DNA of 7,189 nucleotides, from contig LJUD01000158.1 of the NCBI GenBank assembly GCA_001304035.1, positions 1 to 7,189 on the forward strand. The letters run 5' to 3'. The notes under the pieces were generated by a model, which had not been told where the DNA came from, ran no database searches, and saw only the letters and a list, made by a program, of their open reading frames with translations. The stretch comes from a bacterium SM23_31. Its GTDB lineage: Bacteria > SM23-31. A program made the position numbers and the translations under genes. Position 1 is the first letter of the stretch. The number at the start of each line of letters is the position of its first letter. This document shows, one piece after another, positions 1-5,952 of the stretch.

Positions 1-1
1 G

Positions 2-187
2 TATGGAGGAGTCGAATTAGAGTTCGGCCAGAATTATATCATCCCCAAACCGTTTGACCCGCGCGTCTTAATATGGGAAGCTTCTGCCGTGGCAAAGGCT
101 GCGATGGATTCCGGTGTTGCAAAAATCAAAATTGACATGGATAAATATCGTGAGGAACTTGAAGCCCGCCTTAAAAGAGCAAAATAA
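2..187 (+). CDS. Malic enzyme, C-terminal end (5' part outside window)
   Basis: Frame 2 is open from the window edge to a TAA at 185-187, giving the last 61 residues of a protein. The stretch reads like the end of the NAD-binding domain of bacterial NADP-dependent malic enzymes (MaeB type): FGxxYIIPKPFDPR, then AVAKAAMDSGVAKIKID, then a charged helix ending in RLKRAK. The family decarboxylates malate to pyruvate with reduction of NAD(P) in the cytoplasm. In enterobacterial MaeB a phosphotransacetylase-like domain of roughly 300 residues follows this point. Here the protein stops soon after the shared segment, so this is the short form. The active-site and cofactor motifs lie outside the window, so the cofactor preference cannot be read. 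A strong terminator about 80 bp downstream makes this the last gene of its transcript. Confidence 0.85.
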   Translation, partial: YGGVELEFGQNYIIPKPFDPRVLIWEASAVAKAAMDSGVAKIKIDMDKYREELEARLKRAK

Positions 188-195
188 TTGACATA

Positions 196-229
196 GGCTT
201 TTGCTGTTGATGACACCCGGCAAAAAGCC
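196..229 (+). other. Hairpin in the malic enzyme 3' UTR
   Basis: GGCTTTTGC (196-204) can pair with GCAAAAAGCC (220-229), leaving one bulged A and a 15-nt loop. No T-run follows, so it is not a terminator itself. It sits between the stop codon and the true terminator and may protect the mRNA 3' end. Confidence 0.35.
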
Positions 230-267
230 CCGAGATAAAAAACAAGCAACTAATATCGTAATTTTTG

Positions 268-306
268 AAAAACCCGCTAATTTACCTGGCGGGTTTTTTG
301 TTTTTT
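268..306 (+). terminator. Intrinsic terminator after malic enzyme gene
   Basis: AAAAACCCGC (268-277) and GCGGGTTTTT (289-298) form a perfect 10-bp stem with an 11-nt loop. The descending arm runs into a nearly unbroken T-run to position 306. It ends the malic enzyme transcript and insulates the kinase gene downstream. Confidence 0.9.
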
Positions 307-434
307 ACTTATAGTTTAGCTCCAGCTTTACTTAAAGTGAACAACTTTTGAATCATACGTCAAAAAATATCAATTTAAAGACTGCCGGTAATAAAATATT
401 TTGCATTCTTCGGGATATATTTTTACATTAAAAA

Positions 435-443
435 TGTTATACT
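435..443 (+). promoter_or_regulatory. Possible extended -10 promoter for the histidine kinase
   Basis: TGT followed by TATACT (438-443) fits an extended -10 element. No convincing -35 box lies 16-18 bp upstream. Transcription would start near 450 and leave a leader of roughly 90 nt. The rest of the 307-542 spacer is AT-rich and shows no other feature that I can support. Confidence 0.35.
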
Positions 444-542
444 AATTTAGTAAAGTTATTTCTCGCAAATACCTGTAAAGAGCATTTATAAAGTAATCTA
501 AAAACCACGGAACCATTTACTTTTATTAACTCTTTTTGAGAT

Positions 543-2705
543 ATGACTGATAATTTCTTCTACGACAGCCGGAAAAATGAATTTAACTCCCGGATTTTTC
601 GAAATATCATAAAACAGGCTCTTACTAATATAGATGCACACGTTGCAATTTATCGGAAGGATTGTACGCTATTATGGGCAAACAATAACTTTAAAATGGA
701 GTTTAGTATACATCCTGATGAAATTAAACGTATCTACTTCGACCATTTTCACAATGATGAGGGATGTTTAGCGGAATACCTGATTAGAAAAACACTCGAA
801 ACCAGTACAATTCAGAACAGCATATTCAAGATTCAGGATAAGAACGGATGTATCAAATATTTTAATGCATTTGCCTTTCCAATGTATGACAACAATAAAA
901 AATTTTCAAACATAATTGAAATATCATGGAATATCAGCGAGGATGCGGCATTCGATTCTGCTTCCAGTGTACAATATGATTTGTTAAAAAACCTGGCAGA
1001 TATGTCGCTCGATGCGATTATTGTGATTGACGAAAATGATTTGATTACTTTCTGGAATAAAGGAGCTGAAAAACTCCTCGACTATCGATTTGATGAAGTG
1101 TTTCATAATAACTTTCGGATGATTTTTCCGGAATCAGAGCAGACTGAACAGGCATTGGATTTAATGCAGCAATTGCTTAATACGCAGGGGTATCTGAAAA
1201 ACTTTGAAACAGAGTTACGAAAAAAGGATGGTCAACCTATTAAGGTAGAGATAACGCGTGCCTTTGTAGACCCTGCACGTAAAGAGGAGATGGGTTCACA
1301 TTTGATCGTAAGAGATATTAGTTCACGGAAAAACCTTGAAGATATGTTGCGCAAGACAATTGAAAAGCTGGCAAAACTACATGAAATTTCAGATCTGCTG
1401 CACAGCTCCACTTCCGAAGAAGAAATATACCAGATTATGCTCGTTTCCGTGACTGCGGGAGAGGGATTAAAATTTAACCGCGCCTTTTTATTGATGCTTG
1501 ATTTTAAAAACCAGCTTCTGGAAGGTAAGCTTGCCGTAGGTCCGGATAACCTGGAGGAAGCAAGAAAAATTTGGGAGCTAATTCCACGACAATTTAGTTC
1601 ATTAAAGGAAATACTTGATTCTTTCAGAAATAGAAGCCCCCAAGAGCATGAAAAAGTTATTGAATGTGTTGAGGAGCTTACCACCTCACTTGGGGACGGG
1701 TCCAGTATCATGATCCAGGCAATTAAAAATCGAAAATCTTACTTGGTTAGAGGCGGGAAATGTGATGTTGATTTTGATTCCCGAATCTGTTCCATTCTTA
1801 ATAATGACACATTTGCCGTCATTCCGATAATTGCCAAAGAAGCGGCAGTCGGTATTATAATTGTAGATAATATTTTTAACAGGGAACAAATTACAGATAA
1901 AGATATTGAAGCGCTCGAAATTTTTGCGACCCAGGCGGGTCTTGCACTGGAGAATGCCCGGCTTCAGGAAAATCTCTCCGAACATCTAAAAGAACTTGAA
2001 ACAGCTTATAATAACCTGCAGGACAGCCAGGATAAGTTAGTCAGGTCTGAACGGCTTGCAGCGATTGGCGAAGTTGTGGCAAAAATTTCGCATGAAATTC
2101 GAAATCCTCTCGTTAGCATCGGGGGATTTTCGAATCGATTAATGAAATCATCCAAAATGAAATCCGATGCCCACCGATATCTCGATATAATTTCACAAGA
2201 ATCTAAACGATTAGAAAAAATTCTCGATGATATATTGAATTATTCAACCGTGTTTCAACCGGAAAAAGAACTCTGTAATCTGGGCGATTTAATACAAAAA
2301 AACTTACTAATATTGATGGATGATTTGCAGAAGCAGTCCATAACGCTGCAATTAGAACTCAATGAAGCGTATTGTATTATGCTCGTTGATCCAAACCAGA
2401 TGACCCAGGTTTTCTTAAATATCATTCGCAACTGTATTCAGGCTATGCCGAAAGGCGGGAAACTCACCTTAAAGTGCTATAGAAATACAGATTTTCTTGT
2501 GGTTGAGATTAAGGATACCGGCGTCGGTATCAAAAAAAAAGATTTGGATCACCTCTTCCAACCGTTTTATACAACTAAATCAAGCGGATTAGGATTAGGA
2601 ATGTCTATCAGCCGGCAAATCATGACTAATCACGGTGGGAAAATCGAGGTAATTAGCCGTTATCAAAGAGGAACAAAATTTTTAATTTATCTGCCGGTAG
2701 CATAA
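543..2705 (+). CDS. Soluble PAS-PAS-GAF sensor histidine kinase
   Basis: This 720-residue protein should autophosphorylate on histidine and pass the phosphate to a response regulator. Domains in order: a diverged PAS (about 22-133); a second PAS (about 147-260) ending in the usual RDISxRK linker; a GAF domain (about 279-480) with a long insertion, ending LALENARLQENL; a short coiled coil; HisKA with RLAAIGEVVAKISHEIRNPL, phosphoacceptor His517; and a HATPase domain. The ATPase boxes are intact: N box N626/N630, DTGVGI 658-663, F box 671-678, and the GLGLGM loop 682-687. No membrane segment or signal peptide is seen, so it should sense an internal cue in the cytoplasm. The kinase core resembles NtrB/AtoS-like kinases, which fits the NtrC-type gene nearby. 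The ATG has only a weak GAG close upstream. The ligands of the PAS and GAF domains cannot be predicted. Confidence 0.93.
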   Translation: MTDNFFYDSRKNEFNSRIFRNIIKQALTNIDAHVAIYRKDCTLLWANNNFKMEFSIHPDEIKRIYFDHFHNDEGCLAEYLIRKTLETSTIQNSIFKIQDKNGCIKYFNAFAFPMYDNNKKFSNIIEISWNISEDAAFDSASSVQYDLLKNLADMSLDAIIVIDENDLITFWNKGAEKLLDYRFDEVFHNNFRMIFPESEQTEQALDLMQQLLNTQGYLKNFETELRKKDGQPIKVEITRAFVDPARKEEMGSHLIVRDISSRKNLEDMLRKTIEKLAKLHEISDLLHSSTSEEEIYQIMLVSVTAGEGLKFNRAFLLMLDFKNQLLEGKLAVGPDNLEEARKIWELIPRQFSSLKEILDSFRNRSPQEHEKVIECVEELTTSLGDGSSIMIQAIKNRKSYLVRGGKCDVDFDSRICSILNNDTFAVIPIIAKEAAVGIIIVDNIFNREQITDKDIEALEIFATQAGLALENARLQENLSEHLKELETAYNNLQDSQDKLVRSERLAAIGEVVAKISHEIRNPLVSIGGFSNRLMKSSKMKSDAHRYLDIISQESKRLEKILDDILNYSTVFQPEKELCNLGDLIQKNLLILMDDLQKQSITLQLELNEAYCIMLVDPNQMTQVFLNIIRNCIQAMPKGGKLTLKCYRNTDFLVVEIKDTGVGIKKKDLDHLFQPFYTTKSSGLGLGMSISRQIMTNHGGKIEVISRYQRGTKFLIYLPVA

Positions 2706-2721
2706 AAAAGTAAATATTAAG

Positions 2722-2739
2722 CTATCTTAAAAAAGATAG
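2722..2739 (+). other. AT-rich hairpin after the kinase gene
   Basis: CTATCTT (2722-2728) and AAGATAG (2733-2739) form a perfect 7-bp stem with an AAAA loop, shortly after the kinase stop codon. Only a broken T-rich stretch follows, so it is at best a weak or partial terminator between the kinase and receiver genes. Confidence 0.35.
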
Positions 2740-2830
2740 AATTTGTACTTTCCCAATATTCGATAATGCCGAAGTTTAGCGTTTACATTCAATATAGAAT
2801 AACCAACATTACAATAAACGGGAGGGATTT

Positions 2831-3187
2831 ATGAAAAAACTCTTAATAGCCGAAGATGATTCAAATTTAAGGCTTTTATATGAAAAAGAATTTTCCGAAG
2901 ATGGCTATTATGTGATTCTGGCAAAAAATGCTAAAGAGGCGATTTCAAAAGCAAAGAGAGAAAAACCCGATCTAATTGTTATGGATATCCGGATGCCGGA
3001 ACAGAGCGGTATCGAAGCTATGAATGAAATTAAATCATTCGCTAGGAAAATTCCTGTAATTCTCAATACTGCATATCCGATATATAAGGATGATTTCTCT
3101 ACCTGGCCTGCCGCAGCATATGTTTTAAAGTCCGCAGACCTGAGCGAATTGAAAAAAACGGTTAATGAGGCTTTTATGGATAAGTAG
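2831..3187 (+). CDS. Stand-alone response-regulator receiver protein
   Basis: This 118-residue protein is a single CheY-like receiver with no output domain. All phosphorylation residues are present: the acidic pair D9/D10, phosphoacceptor D52 in VMDIRMP, T80 in LNTAY, and K100 in YVLKS. The segment after T80, with W92 and then AAAYVLKSADLSELK, resembles a recurring group of single-domain receivers. The start is well supported by GGGAGGG at 2820-2826, four bases before the ATG. This is the only strong Shine-Dalgarno site in the window, which suggests higher translation than its neighbours. It follows the kinase on the same strand after 125 bp and is probably one of its partners, either as a relay intermediate, a phosphate sink or a protein-binding regulator. 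The partner is inferred from position only. Confidence 0.92.
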   Translation: MKKLLIAEDDSNLRLLYEKEFSEDGYYVILAKNAKEAISKAKREKPDLIVMDIRMPEQSGIEAMNEIKSFARKIPVILNTAYPIYKDDFSTWPAAAYVLKSADLSELKKTVNEAFMDK

Positions 3188-3225
3188 TCTAAAATATTTT
3201 ACTGATATGAATAAAACATTATTTA

Positions 3226-3340
3226 TGTAGAGACGTACATTTTTAGTCACATGTAAAAGACAGCGGAGACGCATGGCATGTGGTACGTTGAAAATACGGA
3301 GCTTCTACAAGCGAAGGTGAAGAACACCTTCGTTTTTTTT
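3226..3340 (+). ncRNA. Candidate structured RNA (sRNA, 3' UTR RNA or riboswitch-like)
   Basis: Four nested perfect pairings can form before a terminator: TGTAGA (3226-3231) with TCTACA (3304-3309); ACGTAC (3233-3238) with GTACGT (3283-3288); CACATG (3248-3253) with CATGTG (3277-3282); and GCG/CGC closing a GAGA tetraloop (3263-3272), which fits the GNRA rule. The 3' strands of the second and third helices are contiguous. A perfect terminator follows within three bases. No known RNA family was recognised. No downstream + strand gene is present to be controlled, so an sRNA released from the receiver gene 3' UTR is the simplest reading. The helices are short and coincidence is possible. A 15-codon ORF (3273-3320), preceded by GGAG, also lies inside it. 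Confidence 0.35.
3312..3340 (+). terminator. Strong intrinsic terminator, end of kinase/receiver transcript
   Basis: CGAAGGTG (3312-3319) and CACCTTCG (3325-3332) form a perfect 8-bp stem with a 5-nt loop, followed directly by eight Ts (3333-3340). It acts on the + strand. The reverse orientation has no T-run, so it should not end the convergent activator transcript. Confidence 0.92.
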
Positions 3341-3382
3341 ATAATCTTATTAAGGTAAACTTGCGATATGAAGCGCACCTCA

Positions 3383-3427
3383 GAACGTAAGAATATTATG
3401 TTCCCGGAACGTAAGAATATTATGTTC
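3383..3427. repeat. Tandem pair of 21-bp near-palindromes
   Basis: Two identical 21-bp units lie at 3383-3403 and 3407-3427, with a 24-bp period. Each has the form GAACGTAA-n5-TTATGTTC, an inverted repeat with one mismatch (a G-U pair in RNA). The junction TTATGTTC-CCG-GAACGTAA is also palindromic, so the array can fold in alternative ways. It ends eight bases before the stop codon of the minus-strand activator gene, in a convergent spacer. It could be a double protein-binding site or an RNA element in the activator 3' UTR. No other copy was seen in the window. Confidence 0.85.
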
Positions 3428-3435
3428 TCCTATAA

Positions 3436-4803
3436 TCACAGATTATATTTTCTTGCTTTATTGTGTAAGGTGCGGAGGTTTATGCTGAGGAGTTCTGCTG
3501 CCTTAGTTTTGTTGTAATCTACTTTTTCAAGCGTACTTTTAATGATCCGCTTTTCAGCTAATTCGAGTTGAGCGGATAAATCCAATTCATCTTCCTGCAG
3601 TCCGGCAAATTTTGATTTTTCATATTTAGTTACCAGGTATTTTGGGAGGTCATCGACAACAATAACAGATTCATCGCACATAACAACGGCGTTTTCGATC
3701 GCATTTTCGAGTTCACGCACATTTCCCGGCCAGTCGTGATAGATGAATAATTTTTCTACTTCCGGAGTACAACTTTTAACGTTTTTGTCGTTTTCTGCGG
3801 CATATTTTTTTATGAAATGATCGATAAGCATGGAAATATCGCTTCTTCGTTGTTTCAGCTGGGGCAGTATAATCGGGATCACATTTAACCGGTAGTATAA
3901 ATCTTTCCGAAATGTGCCTTTTTTTATTGCGTTTTCCAGGTTGGTGTTAGTCGCCGCAATTACCCGCACGTCAACCTTCTGAGGTTTGGTGCTGCCGAGA
4001 CGCGAAATTATTCTTTCCTGAAGCACCCGCAGTAGCCTCACCTGAACGTCGGGGCTAATGTTGCCGATTTCATCCAGAAAAATCGTTCCCCCTTCCGCCG
4101 CTTCGAAACACCCTATTTTAGTTTTGTATGCACCGGTGAAAGCGCCTTTTTCATAACCGAATAGTTCGCTTTCCAACAGCGTCTCGGGAAATGAAGTGCA
4201 GTCTATTGTCATAAAAGGTTTATCTGCTCTGGCGCTCTTTTCATGGATTGCACGTGCAATTAGCTCTTTTCCGGTTCCGCTTTCACCGCGCAGGATTACC
4301 GTCGAATTGGTTTTTGCAACTTTTAGTACCTTTTCAAAAACTTTAATCATGGCACCCGAAGCGCCGATAATATTTATAAATTTATATTTAGCTTCTACCT
4401 TAGACTTTAAATCAATATAATCTTTTCTCAGCCGGCTCTCATCCAGCGCCTTTTTTGCGATAACAAGCAGTTCATCGATGTGTACCGGTTTGGTAATGTA
4501 GTTGTAAATACCCTCTTTCATTGATTCGACAGCGCTTTTCACTGTACCGAATGCAGTAATAATAATCACCTGAATACCTATATAATCGCGCAGAACGGTA
4601 CGGGCGAATTCCATACCATCCATCCCCGGCAGCATCAAATCTGTAATAACAAGGTCAATTCCATCGTTATTAAGCAGTTTTAGCCCTTCCTCCGCAGATA
4701 AAGCAGTTAAAACATGATACCCTTCCTGGGTCATGATTTCCTTAAGCCCCTCGAGGGTATTTTGTTCGTCGTCAACTATCAGCAGTGTTTCTTTAATATC
4801 CAT
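3436..4803 (-). CDS. NtrC-family sigma-54-dependent response regulator
   Basis: This 455-residue protein has the full three-part architecture. The receiver (about 5-120) carries D11/D12, phosphoacceptor D55 in ITDLMLPG, T83 and K105. The AAA+ domain (about 143-385) has Walker A GESGTGKE (173-180), the sigma-54-contacting GAFTGA loop (220-225), Walker B GGTIFLDEIG (238-247), FRKDLYYRLNV with the arginine finger region (298-308), and WPGNVREL (358-365). The C-terminus (about 415-455) is a Fis-type helix-turn-helix. Every key residue is intact, so it should hydrolyse ATP to open sigma-54 promoters when phosphorylated. The start codon has no visible Shine-Dalgarno site. It is convergent with the kinase and receiver genes, and the soluble kinase is its likeliest partner by proximity. 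No -24/-12 site was found in the window, so its targets are probably elsewhere. Confidence 0.95.
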   Translation of the reverse strand: MDIKETLLIVDDEQNTLEGLKEIMTQEGYHVLTALSAEEGLKLLNNDGIDLVITDLMLPGMDGMEFARTVLRDYIGIQVIIITAFGTVKSAVESMKEGIYNYITKPVHIDELLVIAKKALDESRLRKDYIDLKSKVEAKYKFINIIGASGAMIKVFEKVLKVAKTNSTVILRGESGTGKELIARAIHEKSARADKPFMTIDCTSFPETLLESELFGYEKGAFTGAYKTKIGCFEAAEGGTIFLDEIGNISPDVQVRLLRVLQERIISRLGSTKPQKVDVRVIAATNTNLENAIKKGTFRKDLYYRLNVIPIILPQLKQRRSDISMLIDHFIKKYAAENDKNVKSCTPEVEKLFIYHDWPGNVRELENAIENAVVMCDESVIVVDDLPKYLVTKYEKSKFAGLQEDELDLSAQLELAEKRIIKSTLEKVDYNKTKAAELLSINLRTLHNKARKYNL

Positions 4804-4929
4804 AAGCTTTAAATTAATTTGGCGGGAAATATATCATTTAAATCCCGGCAGATGATACGTCCTTCCATAAAAAAAACACGTAAAACCAAGATTCAAAATA
4901 ATGCAGAATTAATATATCATGTGGTTTCG

Positions 4930-5002
4930 AGCTGGCAGAGGGATTCGAACCCCCGACCTATTCATTACGAGTGAATTGCTCTACCTACTGAGCTATGCCA
5001 GC
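4930..5002 (-). tRNA. tRNA-Thr, anticodon CGT
   Basis: The minus strand folds as a complete 73-nt cloverleaf: acceptor stem GCTGGCA/TGCCAGC, D stem GCTC/GAGC, anticodon stem ATTCA/TGAAT with loop CTCGTAA, a five-base variable loop, and a T stem with the TTCGAAT loop. The anticodon CGT (complement of 4967-4969) reads ACG threonine codons. The discriminator base is T and CCA is not encoded, so CCA must be added enzymatically. No intrinsic terminator is obvious between this gene and the activator start about 125 bp downstream on the same strand, so some read-through is possible. Confidence 0.96.
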
Positions 5003-5036
5003 TAATTATTTTCTGCTTAAAATTTATGTACCACTA

Positions 5037-5065
5037 AAGATACACTTTCATAGCATTTTAGTCAA
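5037..5065 (-). promoter_or_regulatory. Sigma-70-type promoter of tRNA-Thr
   Basis: On the minus strand, TTGACT (5065-5060) is followed after exactly 17 bp by TATCTT (5042-5037). Transcription would begin near 5030, roughly 28 nt before the mature tRNA. Both the box match and the position are convincing. Confidence 0.8.
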
Positions 5066-5154
5066 ATATTATTTTTAGTTGTACATAAAAAAATGAAGAT
5101 TTAATATAGGATTTCCGGGAAATTGTAAAAATTCAGTCACCAGATTTCGTTCTT

Positions 5155-5170
5155 TCCCGCTTCAGCGGGA
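5155..5170. repeat. REP-like hairpin, copy A
   Basis: TCCCGC (5155-5160) and GCGGGA (5165-5170) form a perfect 6-bp stem around TTCA. The same core recurs at 5674-5688 with a three-base loop. G-rich sequence follows in both copies. Confidence 0.75.
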
Positions 5171-5245
5171 TAAGGGAGGGAAATTTTCTTTGTCAAATCC
5201 AATCTATCCCGTTTCCCGTAGTATCAGTACTTAAGTCCTTGAAAC

Positions 5246-5298
5246 GCTTTTACCTATATCCTCGTTCCAAGTTCTCCAGACATTGAACATGTAAAAGC
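5246..5298. repeat. 8-bp inverted repeat around a 37-bp spacer
   Basis: GCTTTTAC (5246-5253) is the exact inverse of GTAAAAGC (5291-5298). The right arm overlaps the start of the 35-bp dispersed repeat. It could be the boundary of a small decayed element or coincidence. Confidence 0.4.
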
Positions 5299-5328
5299 AT
5301 TACCTGTCAGAGACAGGTAACGAGAAGG
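5294..5328. repeat. 35-bp dispersed repeat, copy A (palindromic core)
   Basis: The core TTACCTGTC-AGA-GACAGGTAA (5300-5320) is a perfect 9-bp inverted repeat. The full 35 bp matches 5759-5793 at 31 positions, in the same orientation. It lies 3' of the copy A REP-like hairpin. Confidence 0.85.
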
Positions 5329-5367
5329 GGGTCTGGTCTTTAGATAAATCATTACTATGAAACGTTA

Positions 5368-5392
5368 TTTTTTCCGTTATTTTAGGAAAAAA
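5368..5392. repeat. Small T/A-rich hairpin
   Basis: TTTTTTCC (5368-5375) pairs perfectly with GGAAAAAA (5385-5392) across a 9-nt loop. No GC-rich stem is present, so terminator activity is doubtful. Confidence 0.4.
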
Positions 5393-5665
5393 ACTTGATT
5401 TTCCCATTGCAATTTAAAATTTTAATATGTAGAGTAAGGATATTGAATATAATTATTGAACTTATTCAAAATGATACGTTTCACAATAGATCCGTAGAAA
5501 CATGCTGATTCTGAAGGGTGTTCCCGGATAAAAAGGTCTCCATATTCTTTTGCTGATACTCTACTGCTGATTCCCGACCCGATACTGCGGATTATTTCTC
5601 TGTTCTGTAATGAAATTTAATTTATCAGATTTTTTCGTTTTTAAAAGAATAAAATAGATGAGTGG

Positions 5666-5697
5666 CACCCCCATCCCGCTTAGCGGGATTGGGGGTG
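5666..5697. repeat. Long GC-rich hairpin, REP-like copy B
   Basis: CACCCCCA then TCCCGC (5666-5679) pairs with GCGGGA, T, TGGGGGTG (5683-5697). This gives a 14-bp stem with one bulged T and a TTA loop. It is the most stable hairpin in the spacer. The inner part repeats the core at 5155-5170. No T-run follows, so a terminator role is unlikely. Confidence 0.85.
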
Positions 5698-5758
5698 ATT
5701 ACTGGATTATTAAGATTCCCGTTGCGTCAGGACTTCAATTCTCAATGTAGCTGAAAAT

Positions 5759-5793
5759 AAAGAATTACCGGTCAGAGACAGGTAACGATAATG
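5759..5793. repeat. 35-bp dispersed repeat, copy B
   Basis: This matches 5294-5328 at 31 of 35 positions in the same orientation. One of the differences (G at 5770) breaks a base pair of the palindrome, so this copy has a mismatch within the stem. It lies 3' of the copy B hairpin, as in copy A. Confidence 0.85.
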
Positions 5794-5796
5794 AGA

Positions 5797-5810
5797 AAAT
5801 CCCCCTTTGC
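5797..5810. repeat. C-rich motif with an inverted copy at 7111-7125
   Basis: AAATCCCCCTTTGC here is repeated in inverted orientation as GCAAAGGGGGGATTT at 7111-7125, which has one extra G. The pair encloses the NarL-type gene and the 73-residue ORF. Confidence 0.6.
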
Positions 5811-5867
5811 AAAATGGTGAGACTTTAGTTCCCTAAGTACCCGGAACGGGATTGCGTGTGAAATCAT

Positions 5868-5895
5868 TTGTCTAATATCAAACATTATTTAAAAT
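5868..5895 (+). promoter_or_regulatory. Possible promoter of the NarL-type gene
   Basis: TTGTCT (5868-5873) and TAAAAT (5890-5895) are separated by 16 bp, each close to the sigma-70 consensus. Transcription would start near 5902, giving a leader of about 50 nt. The region is AT-rich, so chance matches are likely. Confidence 0.4.
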
Positions 5896-5952
5896 TTTAA
5901 CAAAGTACCGAAATTAAATCAAAAACCACTACCCTGATAGTATTACTTAATC

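Larger units (their letters stand above)
5066..5952. other. Gene-free, repeat-rich spacer
   Basis: About 890 bp has no supportable coding sequence on either strand. It holds many small palindromes, listed separately, including two copies of a hairpin-plus-palindrome module. Lesser ones include ATTTCC-G-GGAAAT (5111-5123), and TGAAACGT (5358-5365) with its inverse at 5476-5483. The texture resembles accumulated REP-like or decayed miniature elements rather than a dead gene. No transposase remnant was recognised. Confidence 0.7.

Noticed and set aside
34..249. Minus-strand ORF over the malic enzyme tail
   Set aside because: The + strand frame encodes recognisable malic enzyme sequence, so the opposite frame is a shadow.
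1232..1985. Minus-strand ORFs inside the kinase gene
   Set aside because: They overlap conserved PAS and GAF coding sequence and show no recognisable protein features. They are shadows of the + strand gene.
3226..3309. Match to known riboswitch or ribozyme classes (c-di-GMP-I, fluoride, hammerhead, twister)
   Set aside because: The conserved core motifs of these classes, as I know them, are absent.
4196..4420. Plus-strand ORF inside the activator gene
   Set aside because: It lies opposite the Walker A and neighbouring region of the NtrC-type gene and resembles nothing.
4930..5002. tRNA-Thr as an integration site (att) for a mobile element
   Set aside because: No duplicate of the tRNA 3' end was seen elsewhere in the window, and there is no integrase gene.
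5662..5682. Possible sigma-54 promoter beginning TGGCAC
   Set aside because: The GG and the downstream GC are 12 bases apart instead of 10 and the -12 TTGC element is missing. The sequence is explained by the long hairpin.
5841..5856. GG and GC pair resembling a -24/-12 promoter ahead of the NarL-type gene
   Set aside because: Spacing is 9 rather than the strict 10 and the flanking bases do not match the consensus.
5004..5952. Possible CRISPR array in the repeat-rich spacer
   Set aside because: The repeats number only two, are 465 bp apart, diverge from each other and have no regular spacing or cas genes.
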